Assembly: GCF_000003815.2 (NCBI RefSeq)
Contig: NC_049988.1
Coordinates: 1,654,678-1,718,677 of the forward strand
Origin: Branchiostoma floridae
Lineage: Eukaryota > Chordata > Leptocardii > Amphioxiformes > Branchiostomatidae
Direction: 5' to 3'
DNA length: 64,000 bases
Below, one piece after another: positions 32,398 to 43,839 of this stretch (position 1 is the first letter of the stretch; every line of letters starts with the position of its first letter). Under the pieces are notes generated by a model. That model had not been told where the DNA came from and did not search any database. It worked only from the letters and a program-made list of their open reading frames with translations. The translations under genes were made by a program, and so were the position numbers.

Positions 32398-33546
32398 ATG
32401 GCAGAGGCAGGTAATGGGTCTCCTACTGCTGTTCCACAGAACGTCTGTGATGGGTCCCTTACTGGAGATTTATGTGACCGGGATCCAAGTAAAACCCAAG
32501 ACCAGCCAACAGCGAGCAAAAACAGTTTGGTCAGTAAACCGAAGGCAAGCACAGGTGAGAAACCCTACATGTGTGGGGAGTGTGGGTACAGGGCAGCAAA
32601 GAAGTCTCACTTATCCCGACACATGAGAACACACACGGGGGAAAAACCATTCAAGTGTGACCTGTGTGACTATTCTGCTGCACAAAAATCCCACTTGGAC
32701 AAACATCTAGCAAATCATACTGGTGACAAGCCCTACATGTGTGGGGAGTGCGGGTACAGGACAGCTATAAAGTCTCATATATCCCAACATATGAGAACTC
32801 ATACCGGTGAAAAACCCTACAAGTGTGACCAATGTGACTATTCTACTGCAACGAAACACAATTTGGATCGACATCTAGCCATACACAAAGGAGATAAACC
32901 CTACATGTGTGGGGAGTGTGGGTACAGGGCAGCTCGGAAGTCTGACTTATCCAGACATATGAGAACTCATACCGGTGACAAACCCTACAAGTGTGACCAA
33001 TGTGACTATTCTGCTTCACAAAAATACAGTTTGGACCAACATCTAGCCAAACACACTGGTGATAAGCCCTACATGTGTGGTGAGTGTGGGTACAGGACAG
33101 CTCAGAAATCTCATTTAGCCGAACATATAAGAACTCATACCGGTGAAAAACCCTACAAGTGTGACCAGTGTGACTATTCTGCTGCAGCAAAATCCACTTT
33201 GGACCAACATTTAGCCAAACACTCTGGTGACAAACCCTACATGTGTGGTGAGTGTGGGTACAGGACAGCTTGGAAGACTCATTTAGCCATACATATGAGA
33301 ACTCACACGGGTGAAAAACCTTACAAGTGTGACCAGTGTGACTATTCTGCTGCAGATAAGTCGACCTTGAACCGACATCTAGCCAAACACACTGGTGAAG
33401 AGCCCTACATGAGGGGGGGGGGGGGGTGTTGGTACAGGACTGGTCAAAAGTGTAACTTATCCCAAGATGTGAGAACTCATACCGGTGAAAAAAAACCTAC
33501 AAGTGTGACCAGTGCAACTATTCTGCAGGAAGGAAATCTACATTGA
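32398..33546 (+). CDS. C2H2 zinc-finger protein, copy 2 (10 intact fingers, damaged C-terminus)
   Basis: The coding exon opens after acceptor CCATTAG (32390), with ATG in the context GACATGG. The intron from donor 31537 is 853 bp. The first 50 residues (MAEAGNGSPTAVPQN...) have no known domain. Ten C2H2 fingers follow, alternating an A type (YMCGECGYRTA..SHLS.H) and a B type ([15 protein letters not shown]) joined by TGEKP or TGDKP linkers. The protein is presumably nuclear and binds DNA. Finger 11 is broken by a 13-base G run (33413-33425) that replaces its first cysteines. An extra A in the run near 33489 then shifts the frame, leaving a short non-finger tail. Decayed finger sequence continues to about 33632. 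Confidence 0.85.
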   Translation: MAEAGNGSPTAVPQNVCDGSLTGDLCDRDPSKTQDQPTASKNSLVSKPKASTGEKPYMCGECGYRAAKKSHLSRHMRTHTGEKPFKCDLCDYSAAQKSHLDKHLANHTGDKPYMCGECGYRTAIKSHISQHMRTHTGEKPYKCDQCDYSTATKHNLDRHLAIHKGDKPYMCGECGYRAARKSDLSRHMRTHTGDKPYKCDQCDYSASQKYSLDQHLAKHTGDKPYMCGECGYRTAQKSHLAEHIRTHTGEKPYKCDQCDYSAAAKSTLDQHLAKHSGDKPYMCGECGYRTAWKTHLAIHMRTHTGEKPYKCDQCDYSAADKSTLNRHLAKHTGEEPYMRGGGGCWYRTGQKCNLSQDVRTHTGEKKPTSVTSATILQEGNLH

Positions 33547-33925
33547 ACAACCATTGTAAAACACACCGGTGAACAACACAACATGTGTGAGGAATGTGAT
33601 TTCGGAACATCTAAGAAGACTTCTTTATCCTAACTGATAGTTTACCAGAGTTGTATGTCATCTAGCTGTTACAAAAAACTACAATATATACAAATCATCT
33701 ACTAGGAGCTTATATTATATAATATATCATGATGTATATACATCATGCATGTAAGAAGAACACTTTCCTTTGAGAATAGCCACCTCACAGTTACGAGCTT
33801 GCATATGCTGTAGTGATGTCACCTGTTTTCAAAGTTCTATATCCATCCTGTGTTGTATTAAGGCAACAGCCTTCAGTGTTTTGAAGATTCTGTAATCTTT
33901 AATTGTGTGGAGTTTACTGAGAAGT
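33547..33925. other. 3' flank of zinc-finger copy 2 with decayed last finger
   Basis: In the shifted frame the sequence still reads finger-like (TGEQHNMCEECDFGTSKKTS) and stops at about 33630. The same stretch is preserved in the relic at 23719. Beyond it the sequence is AT-rich, with TATATAATATATCATGATG near 33712. Confidence 0.5.
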
Positions 33926-34160
33926 GCGGTTATGCCGACAGACACCTAAAGTCAGATTTGAGTCTTGAAGATGTCCAGGTGGAAGATAAGGCGCCCTCCG
34001 CGGGAAAGTCGTTCCAGTCTTTGATGGTACGCGGGGAAAATGATCTCTGCCGATACAGTGTACTACTTTGAGTGGCTTGGTATGCGGCCGTGTGCATATG
34101 GCGGGAACACCGGGCTGTTTGACTAAGTTGAGGCCTCGTCATGTGAAGTGAGCCTGTGTG
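33925..34160 (-). mobile_element. LINE 3' fragment inside the duplicated zinc-finger module
   Basis: The minus strand reads RQRSFSPRTIKDWNDFP and SSRLKSDFRCL, the conserved C-terminal tail of CR1-type LINEs. Part of it is also in the relic near 23825-23865, so the insertion predates duplication of the zinc-finger module. Confidence 0.65.
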
Positions 34161-34659
34161 ACATAAAATGTAGTTTTAGTGATTCATGGCTGATATGTAA
34201 GAACATAACTGATTACTGAAAATAAAGAAGTCTAATAAAAGTACAGATTCCATTCCATCGTCTCTTTTGTGGTAGGTGCACAATATTGTGCTGGCTGTAC
34301 AAACTCACAGGTCATTTGTATTTTCTTGACATAACAGGCCACAATCAAGTTGTATACTAGTATATATTTGAAAGTATGGCCCAGGACGAGCAGAAAGTTT
34401 TTGTAATGCATACCCGGTAGACCACGTCAAATTTTTACTGAACTGCACAAGCTGCATATCCGGACCGATTTGCCCACTCAAACCTGGGTGGCCCACTATC
34501 TACGTAAACATCTAGTTATTGTCGTACCTTGTGAAACACTAAGAAATAAAGACGGAAGAAAAAGAAAGAAAGATACATGTATTTAAGTCCCCAAGGGCTG
34601 TCGGATAATAGCCAAAGTTGCTAAATTCAGATGAAAAATATAGTGTACCTGAACAATAG

Positions 34660-34806
34660 TGTAGGCGGAACATTCTACACAATGATGTGTAAACAGGCAT
34701 CAAATGACCTTTAACCCTACGGAAACAGTCACCTTTCACCCCTTGCTGCTCCAGACGGACGCTTGCAGGAGGATTGTGCGGCGGTAATAATCATCACTGG
34801 AAGCAG
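34660..34806 (+). promoter_or_regulatory. Conserved leader exon and upstream region of zinc-finger copy 3
   Basis: Third copy of the conserved block, with GTGTAGGCGGAACATT, CATCAAATGACCTTTAACCC and GGATTGTGCGGCGGTAATAA, ending at donor GGAAGCAG/GTAAG (34806). Conservation among three otherwise decaying modules suggests function or recency. Confidence 0.58.
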
Positions 34807-35607
34807 GTAAGAACTAGATGAACATACAACAAGACTGCGTTGTGATGAACTATGGGGCATAGAAGTCTTTTCTATGGTATGTGGGCTACATTATGCAGAT
34901 GTTTTAGTCTTTTCGGGGTGACGAAAATGGGAGTGTGGGAGGGGGGCATCTTTACCTTTACGGAAAAAAAGGAAAACATTGTTTTTCTTGCTCATTTTAA
35001 TGTATATAACCATGTCACCATGATAACTGATGGCGTAGCAGACAGCCTAAGGTGTTCGGTTACATGTAGCAAGTATCAGGACAAAGCTCGAGGGGCTGGA
35101 TTATGAATGTGTTTGTGTAAGACTAAATATGACGCTGGGGTCAATCAGGTCATTGGGAGAGCCTAATGTAATCTGGATAGAACTTTTATGACGGGTGATT
35201 TGCTATGAGCTGTAGGCAATTACATAAGGGTTTGGACCTAAAAATTAACTGAACTGGTGATTTTGTGTAGTTATCCCCTTTGGGGAATAGATTGTTTATC
35301 GTATCGTCGTTAATTTACCACTTTCTGTCACTGTATACTTGTAGTGAACGCGAGTAGTACATGTAACATGTAGTATATTGGAAACATATCAATTTTATAA
35401 TTGCAAAAACACAACAAACAGAAAACAACACCTAACCGTTAATAGCTTCTTAGGCTAGACCGCATGAAGATAAAAAGTTTGTTTACAAACAAACATTATC
35501 TATCTAGTTTTGCTTGGTTTATTTCATCTCCTCTACTGAATTTCTATTCCAATAGGAATTGATGTTTCTCTCCTTTTCTTACATTTTTCTATTCCATTTG
35601 GTTCGAC

Positions 35608-36624
35608 ATGGCAGAAGCAAGTAATTGGTCTCCTACTGCTGTTCCCCAGAACGTCTGTGATGGGTCTCCTACTGGAGTTTTGTGTGTCAGGGATACAAGC
35701 ACAACCAAACACAAACCCACAGCGAGAAAAAGCACTTCGGCCAGTCAACCGGTATCAAACACCGATGCAAAACCTTACATGTGTGGGGAGTGTGGATACA
35801 GGACAGCATGGGGGTCTCAATTATCCCGACACATGAGAACACACACAGGGGAAAAACCATTCAAGTGTGACCAGTGTAACTATTCTACTGCACAAAAATC
35901 CCACTTGGACAGACATCTAGCCAAACACACTGGTGAAAAGCCCTACATGTGTGGGGAGTGTGGGTACAGAACAGCTCACAAGTCTGCCTTATCCAAACAT
36001 ATGAGGACCCATACCGGTGAAAAACCCTACAAGTGTGACCAGTGTGACTATTCTGCTGCACGTAGGTCCACCCTGAACCAACATCTAGCCATACACACTG
36101 GTTATAAGCCCTTCATGTGTGGGGATTGTGGGTACAGGACAGCTCGGAAGTCTCTTTTATCCAAACATAGGAGAACTCATACCGGTGACAAACCCTACAA
36201 GTGCGACCAGTGTGACTATTCTGCAGCAAAGAAATGCAATTTGGATTGTCATCTAGCCAAACACACTGGTGACAAACCCTACATGTGTGGGGAGTGTGGG
36301 CATAGGACAGTTCTGAAGTCTGACTTAGCAAGACATATGAGAAGATATACAGGTGAAAAACCCTACAAGTGTGACCAGTGTGGCTATTCTACTGCACATA
36401 AGCCCAACTTGGGTAGACATCTAGCCAAGCACACGGGTGAGAAACCCTACATGTGTGGGGAGTGCAGGACAGCTCACAAGTCTCATTTATCCCAGCATAT
36501 GCGAACTCATACTGGTGAAAAACCCTATAGGTGTGACCGGTGTGACTATTCTGCTGCACATAAACACCACTTGGACAGGCATCTATCCAAACACACCGGT
36601 AATGAACCGTCCATGTGTGGGTAG
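35608..36624 (+). CDS. C2H2 zinc-finger protein, copy 3 (truncated by a TAG stop)
   Basis: 338 codons starting MAEASNWSPTAVPQN, with a 55-residue leader and ten fingers in the same A/B alternation as copy 2. Finger 7 ends HMRRY, so its last histidine is lost. Finger 9 (MCGECRTAHKS) lacks two residues between the cysteine and histidine halves. The frame stops at TAG where the paralogue has GAG in MCGEC. The acceptor used by copies 1 and 2 (CATTAG) reads CATTTG here. The nearest alternative is CCAATAG at 35554, which would place an out-of-frame ATG (35561) in the leader. It may still encode a shorter protein, but it looks degenerate. Confidence 0.78.
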   Translation: MAEASNWSPTAVPQNVCDGSPTGVLCVRDTSTTKHKPTARKSTSASQPVSNTDAKPYMCGECGYRTAWGSQLSRHMRTHTGEKPFKCDQCNYSTAQKSHLDRHLAKHTGEKPYMCGECGYRTAHKSALSKHMRTHTGEKPYKCDQCDYSAARRSTLNQHLAIHTGYKPFMCGDCGYRTARKSLLSKHRRTHTGDKPYKCDQCDYSAAKKCNLDCHLAKHTGDKPYMCGECGHRTVLKSDLARHMRRYTGEKPYKCDQCGYSTAHKPNLGRHLAKHTGEKPYMCGECRTAHKSHLSQHMRTHTGEKPYRCDRCDYSAAHKHHLDRHLSKHTGNEPSMCG

Positions 36625-36875
<251 letters not shown>

Positions 36876-36880
<5 letters not shown>

Positions 36881-36925
36881 GTGAGTCCAATTTTTGTGTT
36901 ATATATTACGGCTAAACTAGTTCAA
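36876..36925. mobile_element. Single Penelope terminal arm
   Basis: GAAAATTTGGGTGAGTCCAA and the following TTTTTGTGTTATATATTACG match the right arm of the relic at 1097-1144. It truncates the zinc-finger exon directly. Confidence 0.55.
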
Positions 36926-38799
36926 GAAGAGAGATGATGTAAATACTGTACATGGAATGCAGTGGGAGATTAAGTACATGTACACCTCGGAAATACATTG
37001 CCATTGTCCACATGTGCCTGTACCGGAAGATGCAAACTATTTACTCTAGCTAGCTTTGCACATTGCACCAAACTAAGACAACTGTTTTTCTGCTAACACC
37101 ACACAATGCATATATTTCCCAAAATATCGGCTAACTAATGCACGCAGAAAAGAAACCAAACCCAATAGCAACCGTTTCAGATTTAGTTGTTGCTCAAGAT
37201 GACTATTTCGCTTTACGTTTATTTCATTACTTTATTCTGTACCCTATTATTATTTTGAGCATTCTTGTTTTCTCATGGGCATGAATTTGCACTAAAGTTA
37301 TTATATACGTTTTCATGTTTGATTTTCTTTAAAAAAACGCTTTTCTAAGCCACGATGTCATTTTATGTAACGCAAACAGCGCCGAAGACATAACCGTAAG
37401 CTTGTTTGTTGAGTACGGTCACATAGGTCGTGCGATCGCTATACGACTTTGATGCCATAGTATTTTCAAGCAGGCTGTGACAGAACCAACCACTGTAAAG
37501 GATCGAAAAAAAGTCTTTTGAGTATACGGAGATAGCTGAAATTGGCAAGTCACGTACATGGCTGTCCTCCAAAATGCCCGACGTTAGCGATCGTACGGCT
37601 GTCGCACGACATGTATGACCACGACAACAGGAAAGTAAATTTACAGAATCTCGGCCGATTCTGAGCTTTTCTTCACGTATTTACTCTTTCAGAACTATTA
37701 AACTAAATACCTTAATAAGTGCACAGTGATATGCACCAAGAAAGCTGATGACCCGTATGGTGAGCTACAAGTTTTCTGTGTTATGTAAAAATGTAGACTT
37801 TGACCGTGATGTTTAAACTCTGGTTGTTTAACAACAGTGACACGAGTGCGTGTAGCCAGGTCCTTATGAGTTACATTGATACAATTCCTTTGGTTTGCAG
37901 TAAAAAGAATTGTATTGATATTGCAATCCATAGGTCTTCATCGATATCCGATGGACGAACATCATCACTTGTATTTTATTATTAGATTGGATGTATTTCC
38001 TATAGCGTGCTTAATCTTTTATCTGTTGATCTCCATATATATTTGTCTAACAACGGTTATTAACATTATATCTATTGTAAAAATTTTACAATTATTGTAC
38101 TTATATTCTATTATTGGAGTCAAAATGTTACCTAAATGTGCTTAGTTTTGTATTTGCCGATCTCTTTATATGTTAGTCTGACTCCTGTTTAAAGAAGCTA
38201 CTTGCAATGTTATGCATATTTGTTCACATTACACCAGTTTTTTTTTTGTTACCATAGACAATGTATATCTTTTCGCATCATTTTGTACAATAAATATTTA
38301 CGGATAAATACAAAGAGGCGCCATTGTGGCATGTGCTATTCTTACGATTACGAAGTTGTAGAGATTCAATTGTTTGACAACGATTACGAAGTTGTAGAGA
38401 TTCAAAGGCCTGTTGTAAAGGTAATAGGGTAAGTGTGGTATAATTTTTACAAAGTAATACACAGATGGGTGGTACATTATTTTTATTGCCGATGAAACCG
38501 ATCACCAGATCGTGCATCTGATTTCTATATAGATTCACATCAGGCGAAAACGTCCCAACATTCTGAATATCGTCAAAACTATCTTTTTCAACTTGTAAGT
38601 AATATCTTCACTACCAAATCAACACTCGACTATACCAGTATCTTCCTCGCAGCCGTACAGAAAGCGATATCAGTTATTTACACATTATGGTAGGAAATTC
38701 TCATGAGACAGACATCTCATACTGCTACACTATGTGGATAATCAGTGCTTAGCTAGGATACCTACCCTTTGACCCTGAGGTGATGTCATCATCATCAAC
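36926..38799. other. Intergenic region between zinc-finger copy 3 and Kelch copy 1
   Basis: 37053-37108 matches the sequence next to the LINE at 29580-29637. From about 37970 to 38600 lies the upstream flank of Kelch copy 1. Blocks such as ATTTCCTATAGCGTGCTTAA and GAAGCTACTTGCAATGTTAT recur at 42985, 43937 and 54226, and the AAACGTCCCAACA block near 38548 recurs at 44359. A GTCGTGCGATCG-like pair at 37425 and 37600 may be an old inverted repeat. No gene is seen. Confidence 0.5.
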
Positions 38800-41700
38800 A
38801 TGGCTCCACACGTCAGCGCAGTTCGTCCTCGTTCCTACCAAGACGAGAGCTATCAGCACGGGTTTCTTCGAACTGTGGGCTACTTACAGAATGTAGGGGC
38901 ATTTCAGGATGTTGTCCTTGAAGTCGAGGGCCGGCGGTATCCCTGCCATCGGCTTGTTCTGTCGGCGGCCAGCCCCTACTTCAGGGCCATGTTTACAAGT
39001 GACATGGCGGAAAGTCGTCAGAAGACGGTTGTTTTACAGGTAGGGTTGACGTGACGTGTGGCTAGAATAGAGTAAACCATTGACCGTTTAGATATTCTGT
39101 TATCATAGAAAACACATAAAACAATGAAAATTAATGGTTTAGCCAAACCAACAAATGTTTTACTTCACGTCAACGTGCCCCCCTCCCCGCTTACTAAGTT
39201 ACTGACCCCCCCCCCCCCCTCACTTACCTCTTTGGTATTTAGGGGTTAAAGGTCAGTTTTCGGGCCGTCATTTAAAAAAAAAAATTGTGATGTATTTCCC
39301 TGCAATATAAAAGTGTATCCTTATGATGATTTGCTTTTCTGCATAAGTGAACAATTTTATGTTATATTGTTTTGCAGGGTTTGGATGCAGGCATGTTTGG
39401 GGAGATCCTGAGTTACATCTATTCAGGGACCCTCCATGTGTCCCTGGACAGAGTGCAGCCCCTGTACCAAGCAGCCGACCTCCTCCAACTGGACTATGTG
39501 AGAGACACCTGCAGCAGCTACATGGCCATGAACGTGGAGCGCTCCACATGTGCAGAGCTGTACAAGTTTGCTGATGTCTTCTCTGTTGACATTGTCCAGA
39601 AGCGTTGCCTGCAGTGGATAGCCAGACATTTTACCGAGGTTAGTCTTTATATGTAGACTAGGAAATTGTCCTTATATTGTATTTATTGTACACAAACTAC
39701 AACAAGATCAGAGAATTATATCAATTCTGTGTTAATCATAGGAAATGAAGCATGAGATATGTGATATTTGGGGTAAGATAGACTCAGAGCTATGATAGAC
39801 GCAGCACAACTATTGGAATAAGAAAGGCCAACATTTGCTCGGGAGGAAATACAGCATATTTCAATTCATCTTCATCCCTATGCAAAAAATGTGCTGTTCC
39901 ATATCAACCTTTTGCAAGAGTTGACCTGTCCCACAACATCATCCCACTCCAAACTTTATTTTCTTAAAAGCCCCCTTCCCTCAAATACAAGATTGGATTC
40001 TTCCATAACTCCCCTATCTATGCAAAATCAACTGGTCTATATGTGACCCATTTTCCATTTCTAGTTCTAAAGCTACCCCAATACCAAATTCTAGATCAGT
40101 TGGCTTTTTCATGACACAGGGAAATACTTTTTGTCAGAAATGGCAAAAAATCCCAAATTTAACAATTTTAAATGATGTAAACCATAGCCCTGTGTGTGTA
40201 TATAGCCCTTTGGGCACATACCGTACGCAACTTTATACCAAGTTTCAGATAATTTGGTTTTCATACAAAGGCATAGGAGCCCAAACTTAACATTTTTAGT
40301 CTAAATTTTTTTTTTTTAATCCCAAAATTCAGAAATTAAAAGTATTGTATGCCCTAAGTAAAAGTGAAGAACTGTGGGTACTTGTCCTACACAACTTCAT
40401 GCCGAATTTCATGTCATTTGATTTTAATACAAGGGCATTGAAATGTATATTTTTAGTTGAAAATAGCCGAAAATCCCCAAATAACTAATTTTTCAAGAGA
40501 TCCGTTGTATTGTTGGGGTCATGTTTTGGACATATGTCCGATAGACCTATGGACCAAATTTTAGGTCATTAGGTTATAATACTAGGGCACAGGGGCACAA
40601 TATATATATATACAAATGTATATATTTTGTCTAAACATGACAACAACAAAGAAAAACTAAATATAAGAATTTCTAAGGGCTCTATCAAAAAAGTGACTTC
40701 AAGGGAAAAAAGCGTTTGGGGGTATTTGATATCCCTACCACCATGCCAATTCCAGCTCATTTGGCCCAATAATAATAAGAAAAAGTCGAAGGAGAAGGAG
40801 AGTATTGTAGTACTAGTATGGATTGAAGTATAACAATATATTGCAATCTATACTAGTACCTGTGGTATCGGAATTCCTGCTTAAGCATGACATGTAGTTT
40901 TATATAGATGTAACTAGGTACACTCCATGCCTAAGGGTATGAAGCAGTTGTGTCAAAGCTACACTCATTATAGATATAAGGAGTATTTTGCTTACTCTTT
41001 ATGATTTGCTTATTTTTTTTTACATTGTCACATATAAATACAGGATAAGCATCTTTACTTTGGTTGGTACATGTACATGCGCTTTGATTGAATCTCCACA
41101 GGTTGCCTCCAGTGAGGAATTCTACATCATGAGTGTGGCTCAGCTGACTAATATCATCAGCCACGATGAGCTGGATGTTAAAGAGGAGATAACCGTGTGG
41201 GAGGCTGTGGTGAGATGGGTGCAGCACAGCAGGGAGGACAGGTAAGTGTCATTGTTTTATAGGGGAATATTGTGGCTTAACATGCAAATGAATGATAGAA
41301 CTTGTTTGATTAAGAATCCCTTACGTACCCTACAGACTGCATCACCTACCCAGCATCCTCCCTCACATCCGCTTCAACCTGCTGCCCTCAGACGACAAGG
41401 CAGCCATCTTGGATCACCCACTGGTCAGGAATGATCCTGGGAGCTCTGAGGTCATCAGGAATGTGGTACAGAAATGGAACCTCAACCTGAAACCGAGGCT
41501 TGGGATGACTACAGAAATGGCTATTCTGTACTGTGGGTCAGTATATACTAGTACTTATTCGTTTGACTTGTATAGTCCAGAACAATCCTTGCACAATATC
41601 TTTTTCTCGCTTTACACATTCCCATTGTCAGTCATGTACCCTCAGTGCCCTTTACATCTAATTGCAACTAATACATAAACATTACTTCAAAGAGCTACAG

Positions 41701-42677
41701 GATAAGATTTGATAGGCTGTGATTTTGGCCTCCTCCTGTAAAAATATGCGGTCCTGATTTTTTTTTACAGTTTGCGATGTATTTTATTCCTCTTCAGATC
41801 AAGAAAGCTCCTCTTCATGAACCCTCAGGAAGGGAAGTACATCAGCTGCAGGTACAGTCGTGAAGACATGTCCAAGTTCTCTGCCATGACAGTCACCAGT
41901 GATAACGACATTTACATACTGGATACTGAGGAATTAGATGATGATGAGAATCAGTTGTCCCTGTTTAAGTACAACCATGCTAAGAATGTTTGGGAGCTTG
42001 CAGGTGTGTCCACAATATCTCATGGACCGATTCATGAATTTTCTCACTGCCAGGAACTTCTTTTTGAAGTTGATAGGAACTTGTATTACCTTGCTGTTGA
42101 TCGAGAAATAGACAGGCCATTGCTGCAGTTGAGAAAGTACAACCAGAACACAAAACAATGGCAAGAGTGTTCATCACTTCAACTCAATGAAACTTTATGC
42201 TCCTGTGCAACATTGTCCTGCGGTTCGTACATCTACTTCCTCACAAATTCAGCCGTGTATTGCTACGATTCGAGCCAGGACCGTTGGAGCGAGCGGACCC
42301 CACCGTACATTGAAGTCTGTACAGCCGTTGTTATGGGAACAGAGATTTTCTGCACAGATTGTGAATTCACTCAGACTCTGGTGTATGACACAGAGTCTGA
42401 TAACTGGCAGGAACTCCAAGGCTGGCCGAACCCTAATCCAGAAAGCCTTGATGATGATAGTTTGCCCATTCTTTTCGTAGTAGAGAACCAGCTGCACATA
42501 TTGTTAATCTGTGATAGTGACTCCCAGGAAGGCATCGTGCATTTGGTGTATGTTTATGACAAGTCTACTGATGCCTGGAGAGAGTTGAAGGCAAATATGC
42601 CTAATAAGGAGTATTTTGCACCTGGTTCTTTTTCACCTGTGGCACGTATGTACCTACCACATCTGAAGGGGACATGA
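38800..42677 (+). CDS. Kelch-like (BTB-BACK-Kelch) protein, copy 1
   Basis: Five exons: 38800-39039, 39378-39638, 41102-41241, 41336-41536 and 41798-42677, giving 573 residues. Residues 1-80 hold the first half of the BTB domain ([30 protein letters not shown]). Exon 2 has the rest ([34 protein letters not shown]). Exons 2-4 have BACK ([29 protein letters not shown]). Exon 5 has the Kelch propeller with blades around [38 protein letters not shown] and [10 protein letters not shown]. Such proteins are adaptors that tie substrates to a CUL3 ubiquitin ligase. The start is the ATG matching paralogues. It lacks five residues (AADQE) after Met. Junction phases 0, 0, 2, 2 are shared by all copies. 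Confidence 0.88.
40060..40650. repeat. Diverged tandem repeats in intron 2 of Kelch copy 1
   Basis: Four imperfect units of about 160 bp share phrases like ACCAAGTTTCAGATAATTTG, ATTTCATGTCATTTGATTTT and AAATTTTAGGTCATTAGGTT, each followed by a tract like ATACAAGGGCAT. This is non-coding and probably a tandem array inside an interspersed repeat. Confidence 0.5.
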
Positions 42678-43091
42678 ACATACATCACTTCTTACGCACA
42701 CAATTTTCAGTGCTGTAGTATAAGCATCTATAGAGTACTGTCCCCTAACATTTATTAAGATCTCAGGTTTTGCTGAATGCTCTCACCATGTGAAAGACCT
42801 TATGGTACATTTTATAGTTTTAAGTAGCAGTTGGGCATTTGCCAAAAACCATTGCTTTGTTTTCTTATTCAGTTTTATAGAACTGACCTAAGTGATGTCA
42901 TTTGCCTTTACGTCAAGCAACTATAATTAGCAGACTTTATATCGTAAAACTTTTACAATCATTCTACTTGTATTTTATTATTAGATTTGATGTATTTCCT
43001 ATAGCGTGCTTAATCTTTTATCTGTTGGTCTCCATATATATTAGTCTTACAACGGTCATTAACTTTATATCTATTGTAAAACTTTTACAAT
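42678..43091. other. 3' flank of Kelch copy 1, duplicated after copy 2
   Basis: The block TAGAACTGACCTAAGTGATG and neighbouring sequence (42760-42910) recur after copy 2 at 53980-54140, so the duplicated unit includes the downstream flank. No clear AATAAA lies within the first 200 bp. Confidence 0.5.
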
Positions 43092-43839
43092 TAGAGTCCA
43101 TTTCGAGTCACCAAGAGGGTTTTGAAATAATATTTGTATTAAGTTTGAACTTTTCGAAGTAAAAGAATATTTCAGTCACTAAAGTGACAAACAATTGTAC
43201 AAACAATTGAAAATGAGAGTTTGAACATGTTTGAACCTATCTGGATATGTTGGAAACATTGGGAAAGTAATGGTACAAATATCTCTCTATTTAGAACAAT
43301 TTAGAAACATCTATGTGTTTTTGTTATTGTTGGAACATGTGATTACATGTTCCAAAAATTTCTGTCATTTTTCCCTCCATAAAAACTTTTATTACCCCCA
43401 TAAACCAAGCTGCTAAGCTGGGCCTTTTGTTTGGGTCTTGTATTTTTAGATTTTCTTTAGTAGACACTGGTGACTCCTTTGTGAGAAGCTGTCAGACAGA
43501 CACAATTTCCTGTACTTGGCAGGGAAGTGTAAATTGCCCTCTTCCTAGCCCACTGACCCAGTTTCATCATATTGTTTCAATGTTCGAACATGTGATCACA
43601 TGTGATCACAAATGGTGAATCTATGTTGGAACAGTTTAGAAACTATCAGAAGTAATGACTTTGATATGTTAGAAATGTTTCTAACATGCTTGAATACTGT
43701 AGAAAATATCTAAAACGTCACAATGATGTTATAAACACTTCTAAACAGTTACTTATCACAATTAAAATGTTACAAAGATTTCCAAAATGTTGGAACAAAA
43801 GGCAAGAAACACCCTCTTGGTAATGTGGAATCGACTCTA
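43092..43839. mobile_element. TA-flanked inverted-repeat element with visible empty site
   Basis: Bounded by TA at 43092-43093 and 43838-43839. The termini GAGTC...ACCAAGAGGGTTTT and AAACACCCTCTTGGTAA...GACTC are inverted. The paralogous flank upstream of copy 1 (near 38090) reads straight through as ACAATTATTGTAC, which is the empty site with one TA. The interior has many AACATGT/ACATGTT palindromic phrases. 744 bp, no coding frame. Confidence 0.75.

Noticed and set aside
32843-33190. Minus-strand frame rich in HTGHTCRV repeats (also near 36113-36640)
   Set aside because: Antisense of the repetitive zinc-finger exons.
37363-37572. 69-codon minus-strand frame
   Set aside because: No family motif and no conserved context. 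The surrounding GTCGTGCGATCG-type pair suggests old transposon sequence.
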